Below, piece by piece: positions 7,400 to 15,771 of a stretch of DNA of 20,333 bases. The notes beneath the pieces were generated by a model. The model searched no databases. It was not told the origin of the DNA and saw nothing but the letters and a program-made list of their open reading frames with translations. Source of the DNA: a virus; IMG/VR virus record IMGVR_UViG_3300044695_004132, positions 1-20,333 of that record; one strand, written 5' to 3'. Each line of letters begins with the position of its first letter. Within the stretch, counting starts at the first letter, position 1. The translations under genes were made by a program, and so were the position numbers.

Positions 7400-9430
7400 T
7401 TATCCTGTCTTTATTTCGCAGTAGTCTGTTGTGCAGTACATCTCTCCTTGAGCCTCAAGATTTTCTGCTCCATCATAGATAGCAGAGAAATCAATGTGCT
7501 TTAACTTGCCGATATGGGACTCATACTCTTCTTCAGTAATTTGAGTATATGGCTGCTGAGGATAAACGGTGTTTCCCATTGGAAGGAATGAGACTGCCTT
7601 TAATTGTCCCTCGTACATATGCAGTGCTGGAACAACATGCTTTGACTCTGTTTCCTTGTCAAATGAAAGAGTTACAGAAACACCATTGTCAGACCAGTAC
7701 TTCTGAGCAGTTGCTGCAAGAGCAATCTTTTCAAATAGAGTTACATCCTTTTCAGATCTTGGATGACCCGACTTGATTGGGAAGTAAACTACTGATGTGT
7801 TTGCTGATACTACGTCATCTTCAATTGTGTACCCTGCTGCTTTGAACAAGTGCATCATTGGGTCTGTGTTTCCAAATCGAACTGCACGAAGGAAGAAGTT
7901 TCCTCCAGGTCCCCAGTGAACTCCAGGAGTTGCACCAGAAAGAATTGAAACTGATCCTGAAGGCTTGACTGTTGTTACACGAATTGATTCACGAACACAA
8001 AGCCACTCTGAATACTGGTGGTCATAGTGACGGATCTTGTTGTATCCTTCATCCATCCACTCACGAACAATTGGCAAACCTTTTTGATCTGCAAACGATG
8101 CAATACCTGTTAAAGATGTACCAATACGACGATTACGTTGCATGATACCGTTTGTTTGTGGCCAGTGTGTTGGAACAAGTGTTACAGTCTTTCCGTAAAG
8201 GTATGCAAACTTCAGGGTACGCAGGAAGTCCTCCTTAGATTCATGACGATTTAAGTGCACTTCTACAAGTGTACACAATTCGTATGATTCCAATGGCTGC
8301 TCCGCACATGGGTTAAATCCCATCACACGATAATCCTTACCGTCTGGCGCATCCTTTAGTCGTCCATAATTACGAGCAACATCCAGCCAAATAAAACCTG
8401 GTTCTCCGTTTTCTGTAATTAAATCTACATAGTCTTCGTACTTTGTTCCTACTTCTGCTGAGATAGAATTGTTAGACATCCAAGCCCAACCTGGATTTTC
8501 TGGATCAAATGAGTTACGTTCTGGGAACATATCTGAATTCTTTAGATTCATAAATGTTTCATCTCCTGCATTACCCAAAGCAAGAGTTGCTGATCTTCTT
8601 ACGTTACCTGATACCACACAGGTACCAATAAGGTTTACAAGGTCCACGATGGCACGAGAGTCTAGTGTTTCTCCGCCTCTGGAGCCGATTACACGGTCTA
8701 TCTGGTCATGCAACTTGATAAGAGGTGCAGGACCTGATGCAACGCCTCCAAAGCCCTTGATAGGTGCTCCAAGAGGTCTGATCAAGTCATAGTTAAACTT
8801 CTGGATACTCTGGTTTGGTCTTAGGTATGAGTTGATTAGAAGTCTAACTGACTCTACCCAGCCTTCACGAGTGTCTGGGATTTCAAAGATCTGCTCTGGC
8901 TCTGTTGGAGCATAGATTGCAAAATTCTTATCCTGTCCCACTGTATCAAACCCAACACCAATACCAAGCATCAGTGCATCCATAACCCAAGCGAATAGGG
9001 CTCCTGGATCATTCTTATCAATGTCCTTGGTAGATACCATTGCACAATTTTGCAGTGCTGCAGAGTTTTTCTTCTCCATAGTCATAGGAGTTCCAAATGC
9101 CCACATACCTCGTCCTGGTGGTGTCCACTTCAATTCAAACATTCTTTGGAATGCTTCTTGTGCAGACTTCTGAGCCTTGTAATCATTCCATGGTAAACGG
9201 TTTTCTTTAGCATGATTCTTTTGAACTGAATACATACCCTCGATTACACGACGACATACCTCGTGCCATCTTTCCTTAGTTCCGTCTTCCTTCATGCGAG
9301 AATAAGTACGAATAAAAGTAATTTCTCCAAGTGAGTTTTCTGCTGCATCTTTAAAACCAAATGGACTTTCTGTGTTTTTGTACTTTTCTACAAAATCTTC
9401 TGGAAGTCTAAAACTAAAAAAATCTGTCAT
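7400..9430 (-). CDS. nrdJ: Class II adenosylcobalamin-dependent ribonucleoside-triphosphate reductase, monomeric
   Basis: The enzyme reduces ribonucleotides to deoxyribonucleotides for phage DNA synthesis in the host cytoplasm, using vitamin B12 instead of a di-iron radical subunit. All expected cysteines are present: Cys129 (QNCAMVST) and Cys386 (ELCTLVE) as the substrate-reducing pair, Cys375 and Glu377 in the thiyl-radical motif NPCAEQPL, and the C-terminal shuttle pair Cys666/Cys671 (CTTDYC). The 676-residue length and this layout fit the monomeric Lactobacillus leichmannii-type enzyme, which acts on triphosphates; that substrate level is inferred from the family. The ATG at 9430 has AAAGGA with 8 bases of spacing. 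It is preceded by its own extended -10 promoter and followed at once by the eighth oxygenase. Its placement among oxygenase and virion genes, not replication genes, is unusual. No thioredoxin or NrdR gene is visible nearby. Confidence 0.93.
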   Translation of the reverse strand: MTDFFSFRLPEDFVEKYKNTESPFGFKDAAENSLGEITFIRTYSRMKEDGTKERWHEVCRRVIEGMYSVQKNHAKENRLPWNDYKAQKSAQEAFQRMFELKWTPPGRGMWAFGTPMTMEKKNSAALQNCAMVSTKDIDKNDPGALFAWVMDALMLGIGVGFDTVGQDKNFAIYAPTEPEQIFEIPDTREGWVESVRLLINSYLRPNQSIQKFNYDLIRPLGAPIKGFGGVASGPAPLIKLHDQIDRVIGSRGGETLDSRAIVDLVNLIGTCVVSGNVRRSATLALGNAGDETFMNLKNSDMFPERNSFDPENPGWAWMSNNSISAEVGTKYEDYVDLITENGEPGFIWLDVARNYGRLKDAPDGKDYRVMGFNPCAEQPLESYELCTLVEVHLNRHESKEDFLRTLKFAYLYGKTVTLVPTHWPQTNGIMQRNRRIGTSLTGIASFADQKGLPIVREWMDEGYNKIRHYDHQYSEWLCVRESIRVTTVKPSGSVSILSGATPGVHWGPGGNFFLRAVRFGNTDPMMHLFKAAGYTIEDDVVSANTSVVYFPIKSGHPRSEKDVTLFEKIALAATAQKYWSDNGVSVTLSFDKETESKHVVPALHMYEGQLKAVSFLPMGNTVYPQQPYTQITEEEYESHIGKLKHIDFSAIYDGAENLEAQGEMYCTTDYCEIKTG

Positions 9431-9463
9431 GTGTATCGTCCTTTCAAAAACGGAATAGTGTTA

Positions 9464-9472
9464 AGTATAGCA
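9464..9472 (-). promoter_or_regulatory. Extended -10 promoter (TGCTATACT) for the reductase gene
   Basis: The minus strand reads TGCTATACT, with an expected start near 9457 and a leader of about 27 bases containing AAAGGA. A possible -35 (TTTTGC or TTGCTT) lies 15-17 bases upstream, inside an 8-bp inverted repeat that abuts the -10. Confidence 0.55.
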
Positions 9473-9496
9473 GAGTTTTTAAAAAAGCAAAACTCT
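9472..9496. repeat. 8-bp inverted repeat abutting the reductase promoter
   Basis: AGAGTTTT (9472-9479) and AAAACTCT (9489-9496) form a perfect 8-bp stem with a 9-base loop. On the minus strand it is not followed by a T-run, so it does not look like a good intrinsic terminator. Its position directly upstream of the extended -10 suggests an operator or mRNA structure. Bases 9431-9519 otherwise hold only the promoter and ribosome site. Confidence 0.45.
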
Positions 9497-9519
9497 CACC
9501 CTGTTGTTAATCTTTATAA

Positions 9520-10239
9520 TTAGTTAAAATTCTTTTTTTCCCAAGCCCACTTGCGATATGCATTTGGATATAGGCCTGCTCCCTTTTTTCTTTGATCAGA
9601 GATAGCGTCTGGATCATTGTGCATATTAATATCCATTTCCCAAGAATCTCTTTTGAATGGTATTACCTGAAGTATTGGTGTCCCTTGCTTTATCACCCCA
9701 TCAAAATCTTTTTCCAAAAAGAATGAGTTTAGTCCAGCAGTTAAAAACTTGTCTGTATCTACTACTGCCTCTATTGCTTTAATAGGAATATTTGATTGAT
9801 GAATGGGAGATGTAAAGAATGAACTATATCCTTTAGGAGTTCTAGTCATCCACATTGGATTAATCCTAAGTAGGTCATCTACATAAAAATTAGACTTAGA
9901 TGGATAATGAGATATATGTTCTGAAGAGTGCCAGTTAATCATTATATCTTTAACAAAAGAAAACTCTTCTGAAATACTCCACTCAATTTTTTTATTTTTA
10001 GTATTTAGATAAAGATCAACTGGCATCCTTAACAAATATCCCATAGTCATTGCATCAAAAAATGGCAAACATTTTTTTACAGTTAAGTTTAGGTTTCTGT
10101 CTTCATTTTCTTGGCTAAAAGAAGAAGGCTGATCTTTATACCAGGCAGGTGATGTTTCCTGTGCAGAAGTTGGGTGTGGAAAATTATACTCAAAACCTTT
10201 TGTTGGCAATGGTATAAACTCAATTTTATTTGTTAACAC
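9520..10239 (-). CDS. Phage protein of a DUF6065-like family (copy 3 of 3 in the window), function unknown
   Basis: The protein has 239 residues and no known activity. It shares a clear pattern with the product of 15772-16539: PAWYK (about 31-35), KCLPFFDAMTMGYLLRMPVDL (about 56-76; C-x-P, D-A, G-Y and P-x-D-L in both), PKGYSSFFTSP (135-145), VVDTDKF (159-165), GTPILQVIPFKRDSW (186-200) and a C-terminal Y-x5-W motif. The assignment to DUF6065 is from memory of the family pattern and is tentative. It lies next to an oxygenase gene (10286-10915), as do both other copies. The start is a GTG at 10239 with GAGGG five bases away. The gap of 46 bases upstream holds a weak TATAGT -10-like element. 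Confidence 0.7.
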   Translation of the reverse strand: MLTNKIEFIPLPTKGFEYNFPHPTSAQETSPAWYKDQPSSFSQENEDRNLNLTVKKCLPFFDAMTMGYLLRMPVDLYLNTKNKKIEWSISEEFSFVKDIMINWHSSEHISHYPSKSNFYVDDLLRINPMWMTRTPKGYSSFFTSPIHQSNIPIKAIEAVVDTDKFLTAGLNSFFLEKDFDGVIKQGTPILQVIPFKRDSWEMDINMHNDPDAISDQRKKGAGLYPNAYRKWAWEKKNFN

Positions 10240-10285
10240 GCCTACCCTCTAACTATAAATATCAGACTAAAAGTAAAAAAGAAAA

Positions 10286-10915
10286 TTAATGAATCCAGTG
10301 CTGCGGAACCATAATCTTTTCACCACTCTTTACTAGGTGCGCTGTGTGGTGATATGGTGGTGATGGAGGAAACACTATAATGCTTCCTGCTTTTGGCTTT
10401 ACAGCAAAAGTATAGTTACCATTCTTTTCCGCTTCTGCAAAATCTGACTCTGGACTAGCCTGATTTAATACACCGTCTGGTGATGCTATAGTAAAAGATA
10501 TTTCTCCACCTTCGTAGTCATCATTAAGATACATCACAAAAGAAACCTTAAGTCTTTCGTCACCCTCTTGCTGATCAAAGTGTGCACCCATGAATGTTCC
10601 TGGCTGATACTTTTTAATTGGGTATTGAGGAAACAACTTTGGCTCATCTGTTATGCCCTGAGCCTTAGCATAATCTCTTGCTACATCATCAAATGCTTTT
10701 TGCAAAGTATCGTAAATGTACTTATTTTTTTCATCTGTTTCTGATGTCAAAGCAATAGTCTTATCTGTTCCATAGACGTAGTGCTGACCACTACAAGCCA
10801 TCCACTCGCCCCAAGGGTCTTGATTATCGTTTTCAATTGCCTCAACAAGTTTTTTTGGGTCTTCAATTACGTTTGTGTAATAGTAAACCTTTTCCTCAAG
10901 TATTTCTCTGTTCAT
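10286..10915 (-). CDS. 2-oxoglutarate/Fe(II)-dependent oxygenase with Lys at the 2-oxoglutarate site
   Basis: A 209-residue P4Hc-like dioxygenase. Iron ligands are His112-x-Asp114 (GAHFDQ) and His190 (YHHTAH); Lys200 (GEKIMV) stands ten residues after the distal His, where most relatives here have Arg. Collagen prolyl 4-hydroxylase also has Lys at this spot. The core turn YLNDDYEGGEISF is at about 129-141. It is followed by an extra loop of about 25 residues (about 143-168, acidic and Ser/Pro-rich) absent from the neighbours, which may shape substrate choice. The enzyme would hydroxylate a protein or small molecule with O2 and 2-oxoglutarate; the substrate is unknown. AAGGAG lies 7 bases before the ATG and overlaps the stop of the gene upstream. 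Confidence 0.88.
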   Translation of the reverse strand: MNREILEEKVYYYTNVIEDPKKLVEAIENDNQDPWGEWMACSGQHYVYGTDKTIALTSETDEKNKYIYDTLQKAFDDVARDYAKAQGITDEPKLFPQYPIKKYQPGTFMGAHFDQQEGDERLKVSFVMYLNDDYEGGEISFTIASPDGVLNQASPESDFAEAEKNGNYTFAVKPKAGSIIVFPPSPPYHHTAHLVKSGEKIMVPQHWIH

Positions 10916-10926
10916 TTTGTATCTCC

Positions 10927-11589
10927 TTAGTATTTATTTTTTTCGTAAAACCCTGTGACCTTCATAAAGCCTACAGTTACATATCTAATAGGTCCTTCTC
11001 CAACAGTCCTAACACCGTGCTCGTACTCTTCGTTTCCTGGGAAAACAAGCAAGGTTCCTGGCTTTGGCCTTAGATCTGAATCTTCTTTATTTTTGAAGAA
11101 TAGAGTTCCGTCCTTATAGTCGTCATTAATATAAAGTATAGCAGCATATCTAATGGATGGGTCTGTATGCTGGTCTGTATGAGACTTTAACTGAACACCT
11201 GGTTGCATTCTTTGCATAGTGCCAAATCCACCAAGTTCTAAAGATGGGTCTGCTATTTCAAGCAACCTTGAAAGCCTATTATTTAAAGTAACGCTTATCT
11301 TTCTGTTGGTTATGTCTAAATTTTTATCTTCCCAGCCTACTGTGATTTCAAACTTTCCTTCTGCTACCAAGTTCTCCACATCATCTCTTCCAAATTTTTC
11401 CATGCAAAATCTAGAAAGATTTTTGGTATACTCAATAGACCAAACTTCGTTATCGGTTGTTTCAATTATTTCTAAAATCTCCTGAAGTTCTTCTTCTTTT
11501 AAAAAGTCTTTTACAAACAAAACATGATCATGAAAAACTTCAACATCATATCCAGCATCTTCAAACTCTTTCTTTAAAAAAACTTCCAT
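10927..11589 (-). CDS. 2-oxoglutarate/Fe(II)-dependent oxygenase
   Basis: The protein has 220 residues. The N-terminal half is α/β with a degenerate helical region (KEEELQEILEIIETTDNEVW). The catalytic half has His137-x-Asp139 (KSHTDQ), the turn LYINDDYKDGTLFF, the PKPGTLLVFPG strand, His191 (YEHGV) and Arg202 (IRYVTV), so iron and 2-oxoglutarate sites are complete. Its ATG directly follows the TAA of the gene upstream with no gap. AGGTGA inside that gene's end is the probable ribosome site, implying coupling. It is clearly diverged from the other oxygenases here, so the block is not a recent tandem duplication. Confidence 0.87.
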   Translation of the reverse strand: MEVFLKKEFEDAGYDVEVFHDHVLFVKDFLKEEELQEILEIIETTDNEVWSIEYTKNLSRFCMEKFGRDDVENLVAEGKFEITVGWEDKNLDITNRKISVTLNNRLSRLLEIADPSLELGGFGTMQRMQPGVQLKSHTDQHTDPSIRYAAILYINDDYKDGTLFFKNKEDSDLRPKPGTLLVFPGNEEYEHGVRTVGEGPIRYVTVGFMKVTGFYEKNKY

Positions 11590-12336
11590 TTATAGGTCAC
11601 CTGCCTTGTACTTATTACCATCGGCATCAAGTTTCCACCCTTGCTTTAACAACTCTTGCCATTCTGCTCTTTCAATTTCTTGTTTTGCTCTGGTTTCTTT
11701 CATTTCTTCTGCCCAAGCATCTCTTAGTTCTTGTGGATAAGCATCTTCTTCTCTATCGTCCCAGAAAGAACCTATGGTGTATCTGACTCCACTAGTTATA
11801 AGAGTTACTTCGTGCATATTGTTAAATCCCCCGTCAAATGCAGCAAGCATTCCGACTTTAGGCTGCAGGCTTATGTCTTGGTCTGGAAACTGCAACATCC
11901 CGCCCTCAAAATCATCGTTCAAATATAAAAAGGCTGCATATCTACTTCTGGTAAAAGCACCAGAATGGCCGTGCTCATCTGTGTTGTCAGAATGTTTTCT
12001 TGCATATGCTCCAGGCTCCCACTTTTGTGTATGGTAACCAATTTGAGAAATAATTTTTGGATCAAGATCATGTACGCTTGCAACAGCATCAATAATGCCC
12101 TGCTTTATTTGTGAGAATATGTTACTTGGTAACCCTTCATTTTCTACATGCTCGTCATTGTCTTGTGGCAATACTGAAGAGTAGGACTCGTAAAATGATA
12201 TTGGCATCCATGTAATTAATCCAAGTTCGGCATGCTTGTCTAATACCTTTACAAGTTTTGCAGCAGTTTCTGCATCAATAAAGTTTTCATAAACAACTAT
12301 ATCCTTTGTTATTCTTTTTTTGTTTTCTAGATTCAT
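11590..12336 (-). CDS. 2-oxoglutarate/Fe(II)-dependent oxygenase
   Basis: The protein has 248 residues. Catalytic residues are His115-x-Asp117 (RKHSDN), His175 (NMHEVT) and Arg185 (GVRYTIGSF), with the core turn YLNDDFEGGMLQFPDQD at about 138-154. A charged helical tail (about 200-235, Glu/Arg/Lys/Trp-rich) follows the β-helix and is not found in the neighbours; it could mediate oligomerisation or partner binding. The ATG overlaps the previous stop (ATGA), and AAGGAG lies 10 bases upstream. The substrate is unknown; the P4Hc-like architecture favours a peptide or a small amino-acid-like substrate, which is inference. Confidence 0.88.
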   Translation of the reverse strand: MNLENKKRITKDIVVYENFIDAETAAKLVKVLDKHAELGLITWMPISFYESYSSVLPQDNDEHVENEGLPSNIFSQIKQGIIDAVASVHDLDPKIISQIGYHTQKWEPGAYARKHSDNTDEHGHSGAFTRSRYAAFLYLNDDFEGGMLQFPDQDISLQPKVGMLAAFDGGFNNMHEVTLITSGVRYTIGSFWDDREEDAYPQELRDAWAEEMKETRAKQEIERAEWQELLKQGWKLDADGNKYKAGDL

Positions 12337-13211
12337 CTTAGCCTCACTCCTTCTGGTATTTCAAATCTATTTGGGATTATCTTATTATACTCCTGCATTA
12401 TGTTATTTTGCATACTTGCCCAAACCTCTTTTCCAAACTCATTTTCTTTGTCAAACCACTCTTGACTTCCTACGCTATACTTTCTCCAATACATCCTAGC
12501 AAAATATTTTTCGTTCTCATAAGATGGGAAAACTCCATGAAGGTATACGGTATCTCCTTTTTTTAGTACTTCTGGATGGCCAGAAGGAAACAACAGCCAG
12601 TCTCCTGCTTCTGGCTTATACTTTATAAGTTCTCCGTTTACAAAAAAATCAACTTCTCCTCCGACATAATCTTCGTTAAAATATGCATTTGCCGTTATAG
12701 CAAACTTATATCCTGGGCTAGGTATTGGCTCTCTTATAAAATCAGAATGATAGGTCATAGACATTCTCTCTGGCATGTTTTTGTGATACTTAGAAATTGA
12801 TGGACCATACATTTGCCACAAAGGAACAGAGTCTCCGTCTTTTGTTTGTATGGTTTCTGTTTTATCAAAATCAAAATCTTTTCCAAATTTTGAAATATAG
12901 TGACCCGTAACCTTGTCAAAACCTTTTGCTAACTCTAGTAAAAAATATTTCTGATCCTCTTGTACTTCGTTGTGCGTTTCTATAGTCTGTATATTCTCAT
13001 AACTCCAGTTTTTACCAAAAAATTCTCCTACTGGATAGTTTATGTAATGACCAAAGTGAGACCATTCAGACCACTCTCCAAAAATTTGATCAACTTCAGT
13101 CTCTGAAGAATTCTTTAATATCTCATAAATTTTTTCTGGATCTTCAAAGACATTTTTGTATACAAGAATATTGGGATATATCTCTACAAAGTCAATATCT
13201 TTATCTGTCAT
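12333..13211 (-). CDS. 2-oxoglutarate/Fe(II)-dependent oxygenase, the longest of the set
   Basis: The protein has 292 residues. His155-x-Asp157 (TYHSDF), His225 (YLHGVF) and Arg239 (KYFARMYW) form the catalytic set. The distal His to Arg distance is 14, against 10-11 in the others, because of a longer loop (PSYENEK). The core turn YFNEDYVGGEVDFFVNG is at about 177-193. The N-terminal region is long, with aromatic segments (GEWSEWSHFGHYINYP). It is joined to both neighbours by ATGA overlaps (13211-13208 and 12336-12333), so five oxygenase genes from 13882 to 10286 read as one operon. Confidence 0.87.
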   Translation of the reverse strand: MTDKDIDFVEIYPNILVYKNVFEDPEKIYEILKNSSETEVDQIFGEWSEWSHFGHYINYPVGEFFGKNWSYENIQTIETHNEVQEDQKYFLLELAKGFDKVTGHYISKFGKDFDFDKTETIQTKDGDSVPLWQMYGPSISKYHKNMPERMSMTYHSDFIREPIPSPGYKFAITANAYFNEDYVGGEVDFFVNGELIKYKPEAGDWLLFPSGHPEVLKKGDTVYLHGVFPSYENEKYFARMYWRKYSVGSQEWFDKENEFGKEVWASMQNNIMQEYNKIIPNRFEIPEGVRLR

Positions 13212-13882
13212 GGCTGTCTGTCACCAGTATGCTTAACAATTTCCCAAAAAAATGGGCAGGTAAATCTAAGGCCACTCTTTATTTCTGTTACTCCATGAAT
13301 ATAGTTTTTATCTCCAGGGAAAAAATATGCTGCGCCCTTCTTAGGTTTAAACTGAACATCTTGAAGTGGAAAGTATAGTTCTCCACCCTCATAATCATCA
13401 TTTAAGTAAAACAAACTTGATAGATCGTAATTTGGAAAATCATTAGGAAGACCAGCATCTGGTCCTTCATGAAGTTCCTTGTCAGCATGTGGTTTTTGAA
13501 ATTGCCCTGGCAGCCACTTTACAATTGTTGTTCCTGTTGGCACAACCTCAACCTTGTAGAACTCTTCGACAATTGGCTTTAGTCTTTGAAACAATCCCGC
13601 AATAACTGGGGCAATGGCTGGATCATTTTTGTCTAGAGTTGGACTAGTTGCAACTCTGTCTTTCCAGTAATCTGAGTCATAAACGACTGTTCCGTTTTCA
13701 TTTACATGGCTTTCTGTTACATCCCAAATAGTTAAAGACTTCGCAGCCTTTTCTAAAAAGTCTATTTCCTCTTGAGTCATAAAGTTTTCTAACTCAACGA
13801 TCATATCTTTACTGCTTCCAAACCATCCAGAAGGTGTCATAGACGGCTTTCTTACTACAACAGAGGCATTTATATTTTCCAT
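13208..13882 (-). CDS. 2-oxoglutarate/Fe(II)-dependent oxygenase, apparently leaderless and first of a five-oxygenase run
   Basis: The protein has 224 residues. The catalytic set is His132-x-Asp134 (KPHADK), His196 (YIHGV) and Arg206 (GLRFTCPFFW), and the core turn is YLNDDYEGGELYFPLQD (about 159-175). An acidic Pro/Gly insertion (HEGPDAGLPNDFPNYD, about 138-153) follows the HxD motif. The ATG at 13882 has no Shine-Dalgarno; the TGATATAAT promoter ends 7 bases upstream, so the transcript probably begins at the start codon. This is the only gene of the block separated from its upstream neighbour (by 29 bases), which marks the head of a sub-operon. Confidence 0.88.
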   Translation of the reverse strand: MENINASVVVRKPSMTPSGWFGSSKDMIVELENFMTQEEIDFLEKAAKSLTIWDVTESHVNENGTVVYDSDYWKDRVATSPTLDKNDPAIAPVIAGLFQRLKPIVEEFYKVEVVPTGTTIVKWLPGQFQKPHADKELHEGPDAGLPNDFPNYDLSSLFYLNDDYEGGELYFPLQDVQFKPKKGAAYFFPGDKNYIHGVTEIKSGLRFTCPFFWEIVKHTGDRQP

Positions 13883-13888
13883 AATTTG

Positions 13889-13897
13889 ATTATATCA
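13889..13897 (-). promoter_or_regulatory. Extended -10 promoter (TGATATAAT), leaderless
   Basis: The minus strand has a perfect TGnTATAAT. The hexamer ends at 13889 and only six bases separate it from the ATG (13882-13880), so transcription should start at the A of the ATG. It lies between the stop of the preceding oxygenase-block sub-operon's last gene downstream boundary at 13912 and the oxygenase start. Confidence 0.6.
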
Positions 13898-13911
13898 TAG
13901 GATCTTATACC

Positions 13912-14367
13912 CTACAATTTCCTGTCTATTTCTAGTTGTTTTAAAAATCTTTCTATGTTGAATCTCCAATTATCTTTTGCAAAAGAGGTTACAATTTTAA
14001 TACACGTCTCCTCATAATCTTCTTTGCTTAGTTTATCTTTTAAACCGTGAAGCGCTTCCACAGTATCTATGTAGTTTTGTCTAACAAAAGATGGGTCTCC
14101 TGCATGATTTCTTTTTAAAACCTTTGTAAGTGTATTTCCAGATGGTTGGTACAAAGATACCGTCAGATATTCTTTAGCAAAGCCTGCGTCTTGATACATC
14201 TCGTACCCTTCTAGTGCTTGCTCAATATTGTCAAAAGAAATTATTGACCTTACTGGAGACTCTCCATCTCTAGAAACTGTTATTATGTAGTGACCTACTC
14301 TTCCTTCTTTTGCATTTGCAACATAATCATTAACCATGTCGTCATGTGTCATATTTAGTTCGCTCAT
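13912..14367 (-). CDS. Hypothetical protein of unknown function
   Basis: A 151-residue protein I do not recognise. The first two thirds look α/β (GHYIITVSRDGE, SIISFDNIEQALEGYEMYQ, EYLTVSLYQPSG); the last third is helical and charged (LHGLKDKLSKEDYEETCIKIV, WRFNIERFLKQLEIDRKL). It has one cysteine and no signal peptide, membrane segment or known catalytic motif. Its ATG overlaps the stop of the DUF6065-like gene (TAATG), so it is translated together with that gene and ends the first sub-operon of the oxygenase block. The N-terminal pattern resembles small accessory proteins that pair with an enzyme, but this is only a guess. Confidence 0.75.
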   Translation of the reverse strand: MSELNMTHDDMVNDYVANAKEGRVGHYIITVSRDGESPVRSIISFDNIEQALEGYEMYQDAGFAKEYLTVSLYQPSGNTLTKVLKRNHAGDPSFVRQNYIDTVEALHGLKDKLSKEDYEETCIKIVTSFAKDNWRFNIERFLKQLEIDRKL

Positions 14368-15077
14368 TATTTACCAGTATTATCTTTTACGCTAAGTTTT
14401 AAAGTTTTTACTTCGTGAGACCCTAAAGACTCTTGTTTTTCATTAACAGCATTTCTGTACCAATCTGTCCATTCTCCAGAAGAGTTTAGAATTTGTGCAG
14501 CCTCTCCATATGAAATATTTGCTTCTATTCTTTTTCTGTCTTCATCTTTGTATTCAACTATATCTATTGACGTATTATTTAGTTCTGACAAAGATATTGG
14601 TATTATTGTTGCTAACGGTGTGCCTGATTTAATCAATACCTTTTTGTTTGCAGACTTTGCTTTTATTGCTAGTGGCAAAGGGTTATCATAAAAAGATGTG
14701 CTAATTAAATTAGACATTGTTTCAAAATCTTCATTAAAGTAGTTTACTGGATTGATAGTAAAAAGGCTAACATTTTGTCCTGTTCTAAATATTAACCCAG
14801 TATTAAAACTAATAGATGACTGGCCTCTTCCAGTATACGAGCCTTCTGGTCCAGAGACAATATCGACGTGGTCCTGAGTTTGATCATTTATTCCGTCCCA
14901 CAAAAACTCTATATCTTCTTTGCAAAAAAGGCTCCAACCAACTACGTTTGACTGTGTTACTGGAAAACATCTATATGCGTGACCTTCTGATGTGCTGTCC
15001 ATCCAATCTCTTTTTATAGACATTGGAGCAATATCAAATGGGGCACCATTCATTTTCTCTACTGAGATATCAAACAT
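14367..15077 (-). CDS. DUF6065-like phage protein (copy 2 of 3), function unknown
   Basis: The protein has 236 residues. It carries AYRCFPVTQSNVVGWSL (34-50), where C-x-P and G-W match the C-x-P...G-Y block of the other two copies, then EDIEFLWDG (54-62), a GQNVSLFTINPVNYF segment equivalent to their GYS-x2-F-x-TP block, and SGTPLATIIPI (151-161) equivalent to GTP-x-LQ-x-IPF. The Tyr/Trp C-terminus of the other copies is replaced by a different Ser/Lys-rich tail. It is thus the most divergent member, and probably the one nearest the DUF6065 consensus as I remember it. It overlaps both neighbours by TAATG junctions and follows an oxygenase gene. Confidence 0.68.
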   Translation of the reverse strand: MFDISVEKMNGAPFDIAPMSIKRDWMDSTSEGHAYRCFPVTQSNVVGWSLFCKEDIEFLWDGINDQTQDHVDIVSGPEGSYTGRGQSSISFNTGLIFRTGQNVSLFTINPVNYFNEDFETMSNLISTSFYDNPLPLAIKAKSANKKVLIKSGTPLATIIPISLSELNNTSIDIVEYKDEDRKRIEANISYGEAAQILNSSGEWTDWYRNAVNEKQESLGSHEVKTLKLSVKDNTGK

Positions 15078-15760
15078 TACTCGTTATCCCACTTTGGATC
15101 GTACATGTCTGGAGTGTGAAACTTTTTGCTATAGTCTAGCATTGTGACAATAGAATATTTTGTTCCTGAGTGCACTGGCATTGCTTGATGAGGATACATA
15201 AAGTTAGATGGAAATATAAAAAGATCTCCAGCCTCTGGCTTGATATTTAAGCCCTGTAACCTAAAGAAAAGTTCTCCACCTTCGTAGTCATCATTAACAT
15301 ATGCAACAAGAGAAACTGTACAGTTGTATGAGTATCCGTGATCATGGTGTTCTTTAAAGTGCTGTCCTGGACCATACTTAATAAAGTTAAAAGCCTCCCA
15401 ATACTTTAGTGGCATAATGTTGTGATTTCTTCTATAATCCTCAACTGCTTCAAATTGTGCATCATATATGTCTTGCCAAAGAGATTGCAACTTCAAAGAC
15501 TCTTCGCTAGGGTCATGCTCTATATCTGCCTTCTTATACTTAAAATCAACACAATCTCTATAGTCTGGCATTAATTGCTGGTATCCGACATACGCTGGCA
15601 TCCAGTGATACTTGTTTCCTTCTGGAGACAACTTTCCATATTCGGCAACTGAGCCAATTGCATTTTCAATCCTATTGATTACATCAAACTCTTTTTTAAT
15701 GACATTCTTGTAAAGATATATGCCATTTCCAAGGTCTTTTTTCTCTGTCCATGTTTGCAT
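15077..15760 (-). CDS. 2-oxoglutarate/Fe(II)-dependent oxygenase with Lys at the 2-oxoglutarate site
   Basis: The protein has 227 residues and is closely related to the product of 16539-17252: DFKYK, YWEAFNFIKYGPG, HxDHG-x2-YNCTVS and SGTKYSIVTM all recur there. The metal ligands are His138-x-Asp140 (EHHDHG) and His191 (YPHQA), and Lys201 replaces Arg ten residues after the distal His, as in collagen-type prolyl 4-hydroxylases. The core turn YVNDDYEGGELFFRLQG is at 154-170. The ATG has AAGGA with 8 bases of spacing. It lies between two DUF6065-like genes. The pair with 16539-17252 is the one clear local duplication among the oxygenases. Confidence 0.9.
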   Translation of the reverse strand: MQTWTEKKDLGNGIYLYKNVIKKEFDVINRIENAIGSVAEYGKLSPEGNKYHWMPAYVGYQQLMPDYRDCVDFKYKKADIEHDPSEESLKLQSLWQDIYDAQFEAVEDYRRNHNIMPLKYWEAFNFIKYGPGQHFKEHHDHGYSYNCTVSLVAYVNDDYEGGELFFRLQGLNIKPEAGDLFIFPSNFMYPHQAMPVHSGTKYSIVTMLDYSKKFHTPDMYDPKWDNE

Positions 15761-15771
15761 TTTTATATTCC

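Noticed and set aside
9472-9496. Intrinsic terminator before the reductase gene
   Set aside because: The stem is perfect, but no T-run follows it on the transcribed strand; it fits better as an operator or promoter-linked palindrome.
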